Below, in pieces: positions 55,027 to 64,000 of a DNA stretch of 64,000 nt. Made by a program: the position numbers and the translations under genes. Under the pieces are notes generated by a model. The model was given only the letters and a program-made list of their open reading frames with translations. It had not been told where the DNA came from and searched no databases. This stretch comes from Metasolibacillus fluoroglycofenilyticus (GTDB lineage Bacteria; Bacillota; Bacilli; Bacillales_A; Planococcaceae). Positions within the stretch are counted from its first letter, which is position 1. Each line of letters starts with the position of its first letter. The DNA lies in NCBI RefSeq assembly GCF_003049645.1, contig NZ_PYWK01000001.1, forward strand, positions 1,705,487-1,769,486, written 5' to 3'.

Positions 55027-56271
55027 TTAAGAATTTAATAATAAATCTTCTGGATTTTCGATTAGCTCTTTTACTGTTTTTAGGAAGCCTACTGAATCTT
55101 TACCATCAATAATACGGTGGTCATATGATAATGCAACGTACATCATTGGACGGATTTCGATTTCACCGTTAATCGCTACTGGACGTTGAACGATTGAGTG
55201 CATACCTAGAATACCAGCTTGTGTACCATTCATAATTGGTGTAGACATTAATGAACCGAACACACCACCATTCGTAATTGTGAATGAACCGCCTGCCATA
55301 TCATTTAAGCCTAATTTTTTGTCACGTGCTTTTTTTGCTAATTCAGCGATATCTTTTTCGATTTCTGCAAAGTTTTTGCTATTTGCATCGCGTACTACAG
55401 GTACAACTAAACCTTCTTCAGTAGACACGGCAATACCGATATCAAAGAAGTTATTTAAGTGAATTTCATCACCGCTGATTTGTGCATTCACATAAGGATA
55501 TTTCTTAAGTGCTGCTACAACTGCTTTTGTGAAGAATGACATAAAGCCTAGTTTAATATCGTTATCTTTAACGAATTGCTCTTGCTTACGTTTACGCAAT
55601 GCCATAATATTTGTCATATCAATTTCGTTAAATGTTGTTAACATAGCTGTTGATTGCTTCACTTCTAATAGGCGCTTAGCAATTGTTTGACGGCGACGAG
55701 ACATTTTCTCGATTGTTACACGATCAGTTTCTGCAGCAGGAGCAAATACAACAGGACCGTTTGTTGTTGCAATTGGCGCTACTGCAACTGGTGCTGTACC
55801 GTGAGCTGCTACGTCTTGAACACGAACGCGACCTTGTGGGTCCATTGGAGATACTGCCGCTAAATCGATACCTTTTTCACGTGCTAATTTGCGTGCTGCT
55901 GGGCTTGCTACTACACGCTCATTTGAAGTTGTTTCAGCAACTGGCGCTGGAGCTGCAGGAGCCTTTGGGACTTCCTGTGCTGGTGCTGCTTGTGCCGGTG
56001 CTGCTTCCTCAGTCGCTGGTGCTGGCGCTGCGCCTTCCCCAGCCTCCACTACTGCGATTACTTGTCCAACAAGTACAGTATCGCCTTCTGCAGCCAGTAT
56101 TTGTGTTAATACGCCTGCCTCTTCAGAAATAATTTCTGCATTTACTTTATCTGTTTCTAACTCAACGATAAACTCGCCTTTTTCAACTTGGTCTCCAACT
56201 TTTTTCACCCACTGGGCAATTGTTCCTTCTGTAATCGATTCTGCTAATTCAGGGACTTTAATTTCAGCCAC
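55027..56271 (-). CDS. odhB: 2-oxoglutarate dehydrogenase E2 (dihydrolipoamide succinyltransferase)
   Basis: 414 aa. GTG 56271 sits 8 bases after GGAGG and gives the usual start [16 protein letters not shown]; the longest frame would add 10 residues. Lipoyl domain with the lipoylated Lys in [11 protein letters not shown] (about 43), an Ala/Pro linker, peripheral-subunit-binding domain ([18 protein letters not shown]), and catalytic acyltransferase core with [18 protein letters not shown]-cycle complex with odhA directly upstream. Confidence 0.97.
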   Translation of the reverse strand: MAEIKVPELAESITEGTIAQWVKKVGDQVEKGEFIVELETDKVNAEIISEEAGVLTQILAAEGDTVLVGQVIAVVEAGEGAAPAPATEEAAPAQAAPAQEVPKAPAAPAPVAETTSNERVVASPAARKLAREKGIDLAAVSPMDPQGRVRVQDVAAHGTAPVAVAPIATTNGPVVFAPAAETDRVTIEKMSRRRQTIAKRLLEVKQSTAMLTTFNEIDMTNIMALRKRKQEQFVKDNDIKLGFMSFFTKAVVAALKKYPYVNAQISGDEIHLNNFFDIGIAVSTEEGLVVPVVRDANSKNFAEIEKDIAELAKKARDKKLGLNDMAGGSFTITNGGVFGSLMSTPIMNGTQAGILGMHSIVQRPVAINGEIEIRPMMYVALSYDHRIIDGKDSVGFLKTVKELIENPEDLLLNS

Positions 56272-56362
56272 TTTCATTTCCTCCTTTAAATTAAACAACA
56301 TATAGAAAGGCTACTGCACATAAGGCTGGTAGCCTTTTCATGCATCCAACAACATTATACTA

Positions 56363-59176
56363 TTATTTTACTTTAACTGCCTCTGTTACGGCTTCCGCTA
56401 TAATTGCTGCTTGCGCTTCCTTATGAGCATCCGCATCACCTTCAGATGTTGAACTCATTGAAGGGCGACCTACATAACGTAGTTTTTTACCTTCTGAAAG
56501 CTCGTATAAGCTTTCAAGCGCGTAATTCCATACACCTTGGTTTTTCGGCTCCTCTTGCACCCAAACAACTTCCTTAGCATTTGGATACTTCGCAATAATA
56601 TTAGCGATTTGCGCACTTGGGAATGGATATAATTGCTCTACACGAATGATGTGTAAGTGGTCAAAGCCTTCACCATCTTTCACGCGATCCGCTAAATCAA
56701 TCATTACTTTCCCTGTACCTAATACGATGCGCTCTACCGCCTCCGCCTTAGTACCTAGACCAGGTTGTTCAATGATTTCTTGGAATGAGCCCTCTGCCAG
56801 TTGCTCTGCATTTGCAGCGGCCAATGGGTGACGTAATAAATACTTCGGTGAAGCCACGACTAATGGACGTACACCCTCTGTTCCTAACATTGCTGCTTGA
56901 CGACGCAATAAATGGTAATAGTTTCCTGCGTTTGAGCAGTTCGCAATAAACCAGTTATTTTCCGCAGCCATTTGTAAATAACGCTCAATTCGGCTTGATG
57001 AATGCTCAGGGCCTTGACCTTCATAGCCATGAGGTAATAGAATAACTAAGCCTGATTTTTGTCCCCACTTTGCACGAGCGCCTGAAATGAAGTTATCAAA
57101 CATTGCTTGTGCCATATTGGCAAAGTCACCAAATTGTGCTTCCCAAATCGTTAAAACATTCTCATTTTCCAAAGTATAGCCGTATTCAAAGCCAACTACC
57201 CCTGCCTCTGTTAGTGGCGAGTTATAAACTGTGAATGATGCATTTGCATTTTGAATATGATGTAATGGCGTATATTCGCTGCCATTATTTTTATCGTGCA
57301 GTACTAAATGTCGCTGAGCAAACGTACCACGCTGTGCATCTTGACCAGTGAAGCGAATTGGCGTGCCATCTTGAAGCATTGTAGCAAATGCTAATGTTTC
57401 TGCATGTCCCCAATCGATTTTACCTGTAGCGAATGCATCACGGCGTTTTTCCAGAATTTTACCAAGCTTGTTTTGCGGCTCAAAACCTTCTGTAAATACT
57501 AATAAATCTTCATTAATTGCCTGCAAACGCTCTACACTTGTCGTTGTATCAATTTGTGGAAAATCCACTTTTAATTCTTCTGGCATTTCAAGTTGCTTAT
57601 GCTCATCTTTTTCTGCCATTTCCTTCACATGATCATACGCAGCTTGCATTTCTGCATATGCAGCGCTATCAAGTGCCTTCACTTGTTCTTCCGTTACAAG
57701 ACCTTCAGCAACTAATTTTGCACCATAAAGCACACGTACTGGGTCGTGTTTCGATACTATTTTATAAGTTTCAGGGTTTGTCACTGTTGGGTCGTCTGTT
57801 TCATTATGACCGTGACGACGGTAACCAACTAAATCGATAATAATATCTTTGCCGAATTTTTGACGATATTCTGTTGCAAAGCGCCCAACTTGCACTACTG
57901 CCTCTGGGTGGTCTGCATTGACATGGATAACAGGAATATCATAGCCTTTCGCAGGGTCTGATGAATAAGTTGATGAACGAGAATCATACAGTTCTGTTGT
58001 GAAGCCAATCATATTATTTGCGATAATATGAATTGTCCCTCCAGTTGTAAATCCTTCTGTTTTTGCAAAGTTCATCACTTCTGTCACGATACCTTGCCCC
58101 GGGAATGCCGCATCACCATGCACCAAAATACCTAAACCTAAAGTAGCGTCATGCTGAGCATACCCATTTACTGATACATTGTCTTGCGCCGCGCGAGTCG
58201 AACCTAGCACTACAGGGTTACCAATTTCCAAGTGAGACGGGTTGTAAGCAAGTTTTACGTTCATACCTGATTCGCGCACATACGTCGCACCCATATGGTA
58301 TTTTACATCACCAGTCCAACCTTTTGTAATTTGTAAACGCCCATGCTCCGGTATAAATAAATCGTTTGAAACATGTGCAAAATCAGAGAACATCATATCA
58401 TATGGCTTATTTAAAATATGCGTTAACACGTTTAAACGCCCACGGTGTGCCATACCGATTCGTACATTTTTCACATTTCTTGCTTCAGCAGTTTTTAAAA
58501 TTTCATCAAATAAGACAATTTGTGTGTCTAACCCTTCTCCCGAGAAGCGCTTTTGACCTACGAATGTTTTATGAATAAATTTTTCAAAGTTTTCAACATG
58601 TGTTAAGCGGTCTAATAGCGCTTTCTTTTCATCTGTAGAAACAGCTACTGATAACGCCCCTGATTCGATTTGAGATTGGAACCATTCACGCTCCTCAACT
58701 GTGCCTACATGGTTGTATTCAAACGCAATCTTATCCGTATAAACAGCTTTTAAATAAGCAATTGCATCGCGACCGTTTTGGATACCCGCCGGTACATTTT
58801 TGAAGAATACTGTAGCCGGAATTTCAGCTAAATCAGCTTGACTCAAGCCAAATGCGCTTTCTTCGACTTTCGCAGTAGCAAGTGCACGGTTTTTTAACGG
58901 GTAAATATCGGCAGCTAAATGACCATAAACCCGGATTGATTCTGCTAATTTTACAGCTGCTAACACTTTGCTAAAATCAACTTGTGAAGTAACTGTGCCT
59001 CCAGTTACAGCAACTTCACCTTCAACAGGCGCTCCAAATTGTTGGAACAATTCAACTAAAGCTGGTTCTACTTCTTCGGGAGATTGTAGAAATAAGTCGT
59101 ATTGCTCCATGACGTAACCTAAGTTAGGGCCTGCAAACGCTGACCAAGGTGAACCATGTAATACATTGTTCGACAT
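56363..59176 (-). CDS. odhA: 2-oxoglutarate dehydrogenase E1
   Basis: 937 aa; ATG 59176 follows TTGGAGG, so the 13 extra codons of the longest frame are rejected. SucA/OdhA: SAFAGPNLGYVMEQYDLF at the N-terminus, the His/Arg-rich VRIGMAHRGRLNVLTHILNKP, thiamine-diphosphate region GDAAFPGQGIVTE...TTGGTIHIIANNMIGFTT, and C-terminal GTGKVMIDL...WVQEEPKNQGVWNY. Decarboxylates 2-oxoglutarate and passes succinyl to odhB. Contains an intact N-terminal E2-contact region. Confidence 0.97.
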   Translation of the reverse strand: MSNNVLHGSPWSAFAGPNLGYVMEQYDLFLQSPEEVEPALVELFQQFGAPVEGEVAVTGGTVTSQVDFSKVLAAVKLAESIRVYGHLAADIYPLKNRALATAKVEESAFGLSQADLAEIPATVFFKNVPAGIQNGRDAIAYLKAVYTDKIAFEYNHVGTVEEREWFQSQIESGALSVAVSTDEKKALLDRLTHVENFEKFIHKTFVGQKRFSGEGLDTQIVLFDEILKTAEARNVKNVRIGMAHRGRLNVLTHILNKPYDMMFSDFAHVSNDLFIPEHGRLQITKGWTGDVKYHMGATYVRESGMNVKLAYNPSHLEIGNPVVLGSTRAAQDNVSVNGYAQHDATLGLGILVHGDAAFPGQGIVTEVMNFAKTEGFTTGGTIHIIANNMIGFTTELYDSRSSTYSSDPAKGYDIPVIHVNADHPEAVVQVGRFATEYRQKFGKDIIIDLVGYRRHGHNETDDPTVTNPETYKIVSKHDPVRVLYGAKLVAEGLVTEEQVKALDSAAYAEMQAAYDHVKEMAEKDEHKQLEMPEELKVDFPQIDTTTSVERLQAINEDLLVFTEGFEPQNKLGKILEKRRDAFATGKIDWGHAETLAFATMLQDGTPIRFTGQDAQRGTFAQRHLVLHDKNNGSEYTPLHHIQNANASFTVYNSPLTEAGVVGFEYGYTLENENVLTIWEAQFGDFANMAQAMFDNFISGARAKWGQKSGLVILLPHGYEGQGPEHSSSRIERYLQMAAENNWFIANCSNAGNYYHLLRRQAAMLGTEGVRPLVVASPKYLLRHPLAAANAEQLAEGSFQEIIEQPGLGTKAEAVERIVLGTGKVMIDLADRVKDGEGFDHLHIIRVEQLYPFPSAQIANIIAKYPNAKEVVWVQEEPKNQGVWNYALESLYELSEGKKLRYVGRPSMSSTSEGDADAHKEAQAAIIAEAVTEAVKVK

Positions 59177-59247
59177 GAAAATAACCTCCAAATTTTGCCT
59201 GCATGGCAGTTCCATTTTAAAATAAACATTTTTGAGCTCTCTACTAT

Positions 59248-59420
59248 GTATCTTGGCTAACTTTAGTCCAGATTTTGAGGTGCTGTTAGAAGTTAATCAC
59301 GACACATGCCCTTAGAGTTAACCGACCTGCTTCAAGCAAGCCTCACTCCAAATTCCGCGACATCCGCCTAGGTCTTTATTTTGATATAATGTGCTTCTAA
59401 ACACAAACCGCATCAAGATA
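59248..59420. repeat. dispersed repeat copy upstream of odhA
   Basis: TTGGCTAACTTTAGTCC, GCTGTTAGAAGTTAA, then TTAACCGACCTGCTTCA and AATTCCGCGACATCCGCC, matching 2746 and 30,507. The 59,177-59,590 gap has no gene; the odhA promoter is not clear. Confidence 0.5.
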
Positions 59421-59590
59421 ACATAGCTGAGCCTATTTATTTTTTGTATACTCATATTCTCTATTATTGAACAGAGAACATTTTTCCACTTCAATCTTAC
59501 TACTCTCTACAAAAAATACAACTATTTTTCAATAAATAAGTCAAATTTTTAGCTAACTATAGAAAAACAAAACCTTCCGACCGAAATTCC

Positions 59591-60976
59591 TCACTTTTTC
59601 AAAGGGATTTTTAACAAAAATGTTGTTCCTTGTTGGATTTTGCTTTGTACTTCGAGCACAACATGATATTTCGTTGCAAGCATTTTTGTAATACTTAAAC
59701 CGAGTCCAGTTCCCCCTCCATTTTGCTGACGTGATTCATCCACTCGGTAAAAACGGTCAAAAATAAAAGGCAAGTGCTCCTCAGCAATCCCTATACCATT
59801 ATCCTTCAATTCAATATAAAAGCAATCATCCAATCGAGCTGTTGAAATTGTAATTTCAGGAACAGCTTTATTATATCTTATTCCGTTTTCAATAATGTTG
59901 CGCAATATTTGTGCAAGTGCTTCAGGTGAAATTGGAAGTAAATCGGTTTGCTTAATTTCCTCTATTTGAAATATAGCATGCGGGTATACCGCTTTTAATT
60001 CATTTATTACTTGACTGATTACTAAAACAACATCAGCTTGTGCGGCTCCCCCTTGCTCTCGTCTTGCAAGCTGCAATAACTCTTCAATCATTTTTTTCAT
60101 TCTTTTCACTTCATTAAGCGAGCTTTCGATAGATTCATTTAGGATTTGTGGGTCGTCCTTCCCCCAGCGTGCTAACAAGGATAGATGCCCTTCGACAGCT
60201 TGAATGGGTGTGCGTAGTTCATGAGAGGCATCTGCAACAAATTGCTGTTGCTGTGTAAAAGAAATCTTTAGCTCCTCTAACATCGAATCGTACATTTTTA
60301 GCAAATCGCCAATTTCATCGTCTGCATGATAAGTAAAAGCCTCGCGCTCTGTTAAACCTTTATCTCGTACTAATCGCATTGAATCCCTAAGCTGTTGAAG
60401 TGGTCGAACTAAACGATTTGCTAAATAATAACTAATAAAAGCGACAAGTAATAATGCACCTATTCCTACAATCGTCATTGTTGTTAAAACATATTGCATC
60501 ATTTTTTCGAAGGTTGTAAGTGGGTGAATTAATTGCATATAACCTTGAAATGACCCAATTTGTACAATGCGCTCGATGATATAGGCATCTGTCCCTTGAA
60601 TATCTGACTTGCGAACGACCGTTCTTAAAAGCTCCTCATAGGTCGTCGCTGTTGGTGCTGCGGGCAATACGTCATTGCCAAAATGAAGAAGCTCTATCCC
60701 ATCAAAATTCATAATCCGCACTGTTTGCTCTTGATGAATAATTGATTTTAAGTCTGGATCACGTTGCAATAGCTGGATTGTAATTGCCGGCGTTTCAAAA
60801 AACACGCTAATATCATCCGCTGTTCTTAGAGCATTGCGCTCCTCATTATTTAAGAGCCACGTGTGCAATGATATATATAAAATCACACAAATAACCGCAT
60901 AACTAATAAAAATGGTGACAGCGGTTGAAAGCATCCATTTCTCTTTTAGTGACAATTGATTATATAGTTGTTTCAT
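59591..60976 (-). CDS. sensor histidine kinase, ArlS-like
   Basis: 461 aa. TM1 (about 15-37), an extracytoplasmic region (about 38-160), TM2 (about 165-187), HAMP (LANRLVRPLQQLRDSM), DHp with phospho-His in FVADASHELRTPIQAVEGHL, and the ATPase with IIENGIRYN, DNGIGI, FDRFYRVDESR, GTGLGLSI. Order and size match ArlS-type kinases. Adjacent to its regulator (3-bp gap), same operon. Signal unknown. Confidence 0.94.
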   Translation of the reverse strand: MKQLYNQLSLKEKWMLSTAVTIFISYAVICVILYISLHTWLLNNEERNALRTADDISVFFETPAITIQLLQRDPDLKSIIHQEQTVRIMNFDGIELLHFGNDVLPAAPTATTYEELLRTVVRKSDIQGTDAYIIERIVQIGSFQGYMQLIHPLTTFEKMMQYVLTTMTIVGIGALLLVAFISYYLANRLVRPLQQLRDSMRLVRDKGLTEREAFTYHADDEIGDLLKMYDSMLEELKISFTQQQQFVADASHELRTPIQAVEGHLSLLARWGKDDPQILNESIESSLNEVKRMKKMIEELLQLARREQGGAAQADVVLVISQVINELKAVYPHAIFQIEEIKQTDLLPISPEALAQILRNIIENGIRYNKAVPEITISTARLDDCFYIELKDNGIGIAEEHLPFIFDRFYRVDESRQQNGGGTGLGLSITKMLATKYHVVLEVQSKIQQGTTFLLKIPLKK

Positions 60977-60979
60977 TGC

Positions 60980-61648
60980 TTAGCCTCTCATTACATAGCC
61001 GACGCCGCGTACCGTTTCTATATAGGGCTGCTCCTCCGTCTTCAACTTGGTGCGCAAATGGCGTATATAAACATCTACGACATTCGTCTCCACCTCACTA
61101 TCAAAGCCCCAAACAGCTTCCAAAATGCGTTCACGCGTACAGACTTTATTTATATTTTGTGCTAAAAACACTAATAAATCATATTCTGTCTTTGTCAAAT
61201 CTAGTTTTTTATTTTCAAAAGCTACTTCGTAAGCTTCTAAATCAATTTCTAAACTGCGGCATACGAGCAAATTTTCTGTAGCTTGCTTGCTAACACGTCG
61301 CATAATAGAACGAATGCGAGCTAGTAGCTCCTCAATCGCAAATGGCTTGACGATATAATCATCCGCCCCTGCATCCAGTCCAGCAACACGGTCCATTACC
61401 GCGTCACGAGCCGTCAGCAAAATAATCGGGACATTAGACTGCTGACGAACCCGTCTACATACTTCAATCCCATTTAATTGTGGTAACATTACATCTAGCA
61501 ATAGACAATCATAATTATCCGTAAGTGCCTCTGATAAGCCTTCTCGTCCATCGAATACACACTTTACGTCAAATTGCTCATGCCTCAATTCTAATTCAAT
61601 AAATCGTGAAATGTTTTTTTCGTCTTCCACTAACAGTATTTTTTTCAT
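60980..61648 (-). CDS. OmpR-family response regulator, ArlR-like
   Basis: 222 aa; ATG 61648 with GGTGA 5 bases before. Receiver with phospho-Asp in DCLLLDVMLPQLNG (about 52), switch Thr/Lys in LLTARD and IVKPF, and a winged helix C-terminus with LTKTEYDLLVFLAQN and SEVETNVVDVYIRHLRTKLK. The latter matches ArlR/YkoG closely. Regulates the pair's target genes; target unknown. Confidence 0.95.
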   Translation of the reverse strand: MKKILLVEDEKNISRFIELELRHEQFDVKCVFDGREGLSEALTDNYDCLLLDVMLPQLNGIEVCRRVRQQSNVPIILLTARDAVMDRVAGLDAGADDYIVKPFAIEELLARIRSIMRRVSKQATENLLVCRSLEIDLEAYEVAFENKKLDLTKTEYDLLVFLAQNINKVCTRERILEAVWGFDSEVETNVVDVYIRHLRTKLKTEEQPYIETVRGVGYVMRG

Positions 61649-61838
61649 CTGTATCACCATCTTATTTATTTCTACAGAAATATATATTCATGCTCGACTG
61701 TTCTCACTTCGGAGACCTTAAAAATGCTCTAATAACTTTACAAAAGTTTTTAAAGCGGTTGTATTTTCATCCAATGAGATAAATATAGCCTCTGGCAGAA
61801 GCCGTAGTTAACGACAATTCATTTTTAGTAAATAGCTA

Positions 61839-61877
61839 GGGCTGTCCAAAAAGGGCTACCCCTTTTCGGACAGCCCC
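61839..61877 (-). terminator. terminator of the diguanylate cyclase gene
   Basis: GGGCTGTCCAAAAAGGG / CCCCTTTTCGGACAGCCC, one of the GGGCTGTCC-type stems, 17 bases after the gene end. Confidence 0.75.
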
Positions 61878-61893
61878 GAATCAACCTCTAACC

Positions 61894-63933
61894 TTATTGT
61901 ACGTCATCATAAATTTTGAAGCCATTTTTTTCTACCATTTTCGCCTTGTATAATGCCTTATCAGCATTTTCTAATAACGTTTCTAATGTTGTAGCATGGT
62001 CAGGGTAATAGCTAGCACCAATTGATACGGTTGGCTTAAAATGATTCCCTTGAATAATTGCACCGAGCAGCAGGTTTTCTTGAATGCGGGCGATAATGTC
62101 ATTAATCACCTTTTTCCGCTCATTTTCTATAATAGATAGATCCGCTAAAATTACAACAAATTCATCCCCACCCACTCGCACAGCAAAATCACTAGCTCTA
62201 ATACTTGCTGCAATGCGCTCACCTGTCAATTTAATAAATTCATCCCCAACATCATGACCGTATCGATCATTAATCGCCTTAAAATTATCACCATCAATAT
62301 ATAAAACTGCGATGGAGCGGGCATTTTCCTTTGCAAAATTAAGAACACGTGGAAATTCCTCTTCTAAATACCTTCTATTCGGAAGCTGTGTTAGATTATC
62401 ATGATAGGCCATAAAACGCAGAGAATTTTCAAGCTTTTTACGTTCTGTAATTTCGCGTGATACCATAATGATTTGATAGGCATTTTCTTTTCGCTCGTCT
62501 TTTGCAGCCTTATATTTCCCTTCCGTCCAAATAATACGACCTTTTTTTGTCTGCAATGCTAGCTCAATTGTCATTTCATTGCATTCCACATTCTTCAATT
62601 CTGATAGCCATGTTGCTTCACTTTCTCTTGTTAAAAAGGAAGAATAGCTTTTGCCAATTAACTCTTCCTCTACATATTCAAAAGTGTGAGCATATGATGG
62701 TGAAGCGTATTCAATAACGCCCTTTTCATCCATTATGACAATGAAATCATTCATATTTTCAGTAATCATACGGAAAGTCCGCTCAATGTTTTGGAGCTCT
62801 GCCATCAAGCGCCTTTTATCAGACGAATCATAATTAACCGAAAAATAGCTATCAATCTCACCATCTGCATTTACTAAAGGAATAATGGTTGTTTCTACCC
62901 AATATAATTCACCTTGCTTTGAACGATTGCATATTTCACCTTGCCATATATCACCTTGGCGTAGCGTATCCCACATTTTTTCACCAAATTCGGGTGGGTG
63001 ATAGCCAGAATCTAATACATCATGTGTTTGACCAATTAACTCCTCTCTTGTATAGCCAGTACGAGCAATAAAGCGGTCGTTTAAATCAATAATTTTTTTA
63101 TCGCTATCAATAATGGATAATTCTACAGCATTATTAATAGCATTTTTTATTATTGCTAAGCCATGTGATGTTTCGCGTAGTTCTTTTTGCTGCTCAATAA
63201 AATCTGTAATTTCTTGCAAAATTAAAAATATCGCAATAACGCTACCGTTTTCATTTGCTAGCGGTGAAAATGTCGCAGTAAAGCTTCGTATTTTATTTTC
63301 TTTATCTATGAATTTAACAATCTTTGAAGTAAAATTATCGCCGCTTTGCGCATCTGTTAAGTAGCTCTGCCACTCAGCTACGTAAGGCTCTCTAATTAGA
63401 GGTAGACTTAGAAATGGTTGACCTTGCATGCTTTTTGCACAAATGCCAAAATCATCAATAAAACGCTCATTTGCCTCTAAAAACATCAAATCATTCGATA
63501 TTAAAACAGTTGATAAAAATGTTTTAAAGAACACCGAGCGCATAAATAAGTATTTATCTTGCAAATCACGATCAAAGGCGATTTCCTTTGATATTGCTAA
63601 AATGAAGATTTCATCATGAACAAAGACCGGAAAAACCGTCGTTTCATGCTTCCTCACTTCGTTCGTGTAATAATCATAGTCCTGAAAATTTTGCTGTACT
63701 TTTGTTTCAACAGCTAAATGATAATAATGCAAAATTGTTTTTGCTAAGTGTTTGGGCATGATTTCAGCAACTGTTTTTCCGCATGGAGCAACATCAAAAA
63801 GACGACTTGCAGCAGTATTTGTATATACGTACTCAAAATCCTCGTCCTTTTTCTTCATAAAAAAGACCATATCTTTGCTATCTTTAAACATTATATTAAA
63901 TTGCACTTCTGAAAGAAATGGTTGCACCATCAT
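61894..63933 (-). CDS. multi-PAS diguanylate cyclase
   Basis: About 679 aa, cytoplasmic. Four PAS-like domains in order (about 10-110, 120-240, 245-375, 380-500), followed by GGDEF (about 515-675) with intact VGGDEFVVIL, so c-di-GMP synthesis is expected. An RxxD inhibitory site is not evident four residues before the signature. The third PAS (NDRFIARTGYTREELIGQTHDVLDSGYH..., CNRSKQGELYWVETTI) closely resembles that of the PAS-GGDEF-EAL gene at 0.9-2.6 kb. Start uncertain: ATG 63933 is behind AGGTG, ATG 63957 has no site. Confidence 0.9.
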   Translation of the reverse strand: MMVQPFLSEVQFNIMFKDSKDMVFFMKKKDEDFEYVYTNTAASRLFDVAPCGKTVAEIMPKHLAKTILHYYHLAVETKVQQNFQDYDYYTNEVRKHETTVFPVFVHDEIFILAISKEIAFDRDLQDKYLFMRSVFFKTFLSTVLISNDLMFLEANERFIDDFGICAKSMQGQPFLSLPLIREPYVAEWQSYLTDAQSGDNFTSKIVKFIDKENKIRSFTATFSPLANENGSVIAIFLILQEITDFIEQQKELRETSHGLAIIKNAINNAVELSIIDSDKKIIDLNDRFIARTGYTREELIGQTHDVLDSGYHPPEFGEKMWDTLRQGDIWQGEICNRSKQGELYWVETTIIPLVNADGEIDSYFSVNYDSSDKRRLMAELQNIERTFRMITENMNDFIVIMDEKGVIEYASPSYAHTFEYVEEELIGKSYSSFLTRESEATWLSELKNVECNEMTIELALQTKKGRIIWTEGKYKAAKDERKENAYQIIMVSREITERKKLENSLRFMAYHDNLTQLPNRRYLEEEFPRVLNFAKENARSIAVLYIDGDNFKAINDRYGHDVGDEFIKLTGERIAASIRASDFAVRVGGDEFVVILADLSIIENERKKVINDIIARIQENLLLGAIIQGNHFKPTVSIGASYYPDHATTLETLLENADKALYKAKMVEKNGFKIYDDVQ

Positions 63934-64000
63934 TCGTGACACCTGCCCTATATCCATTATGCTATAGAAAATTCAAGCTTTAATTTTCTAAGCGAGTTTA

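Noticed and set aside
55889..56305. 138-codon plus-strand frame, Ala/Ser-rich
   Set aside because: It is the antisense shadow of the Ala/Pro-rich linker and lipoyl domain of odhB.
60925..61281. 118-codon plus-strand frame
   Set aside because: It is the shadow of the two-component genes, with no ribosome binding site.

Overview
The window is a low-GC Gram-positive chromosome segment. Its gene content fits a Lysinibacillus-type member of the Planococcaceae/Bacillaceae: two SLH-domain surface proteins, odhAB, ykkCD under a guanidine riboswitch, a KatX-type catalase, AzlCD, XpaC/TelA and an ArlRS-like two-component pair. Strong AGGAGG-type ribosome binding sites and many TTG/GTG starts fit the same group. 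The genus is an inference. No tRNA, rRNA, CRISPR array, prophage or intact insertion sequence was seen.

Layout. 0-6.5 kb: a gene cut by the left edge, a PAS-GGDEF-EAL c-di-GMP protein, a 51-aa gene, a T-box-controlled MFS transporter plus tyrosine recombinase unit, a DinB-like protein and a 38-aa membrane protein. 6.6-12.1 kb: ArsR regulator with SulP permease, an HcaT-like MFS permease divergent from a Crp/Fnr regulator, and guanidine exporter genes behind their riboswitch. 12.2-24 kb: streptomycin adenylyltransferase (AadK-like), a recombinase-like protein lacking catalytic residues, a crotonase, a P-loop/Asp23-like protein, an SLH protein, an aminotransferase, an AI-2E-type permease, an LCP ligase, msrA and azlCD. 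24-36 kb: recQ with HMG-CoA lyase, MFS, a YkpA-like ABC-F protein, a large SLH/Ig-repeat surface protein, and a katX-like catalase with a compact RNA element in front. 36-46 kb: metallo-hydrolase, two cold-shock genes with matching leader hairpins, a lipoprotein, an antibiotic-resistance-type ABC-F gene behind an attenuator, a frameshifted methyltransferase, RluA-type synthase and a Nudix hydrolase. 46-54.5 kb: a soluble globin-like/CZB chemoreceptor, acylphosphatase, xpaC-telA, and an amino-acid ABC transporter under a lysine riboswitch. 55-64 kb: odhAB, an ArlRS-like pair and a PAS-GGDEF diguanylate cyclase.

Control by RNA structure recurs: T-box, guanidine-I and lysine riboswitches, two cold-shock leader hairpins, an ABC-F attenuator and an orphan promoter-terminator element before katX. 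Spacers between genes carry several families of short dispersed repeats: a roughly 200-bp element with AGGAGCTGTCC-like inverted ends, a 140-150 bp structured pair at 43.0 and 48.6 kb, a degenerate TTAACCGACCTGC family and a 17-bp TGCGACGAGTAACCGCA motif. The repeats and cold-shock leaders are the least explained parts of the window. The two c-di-GMP genes at either end carry the same kind of PAS domain but opposite predicted catalytic outputs.

Many starts were moved from the longest ORF to a downstream ATG/GTG/TTG that sits 5-10 bases after a clear ribosome binding site. Family names rest on recognised motifs, not on database searches.
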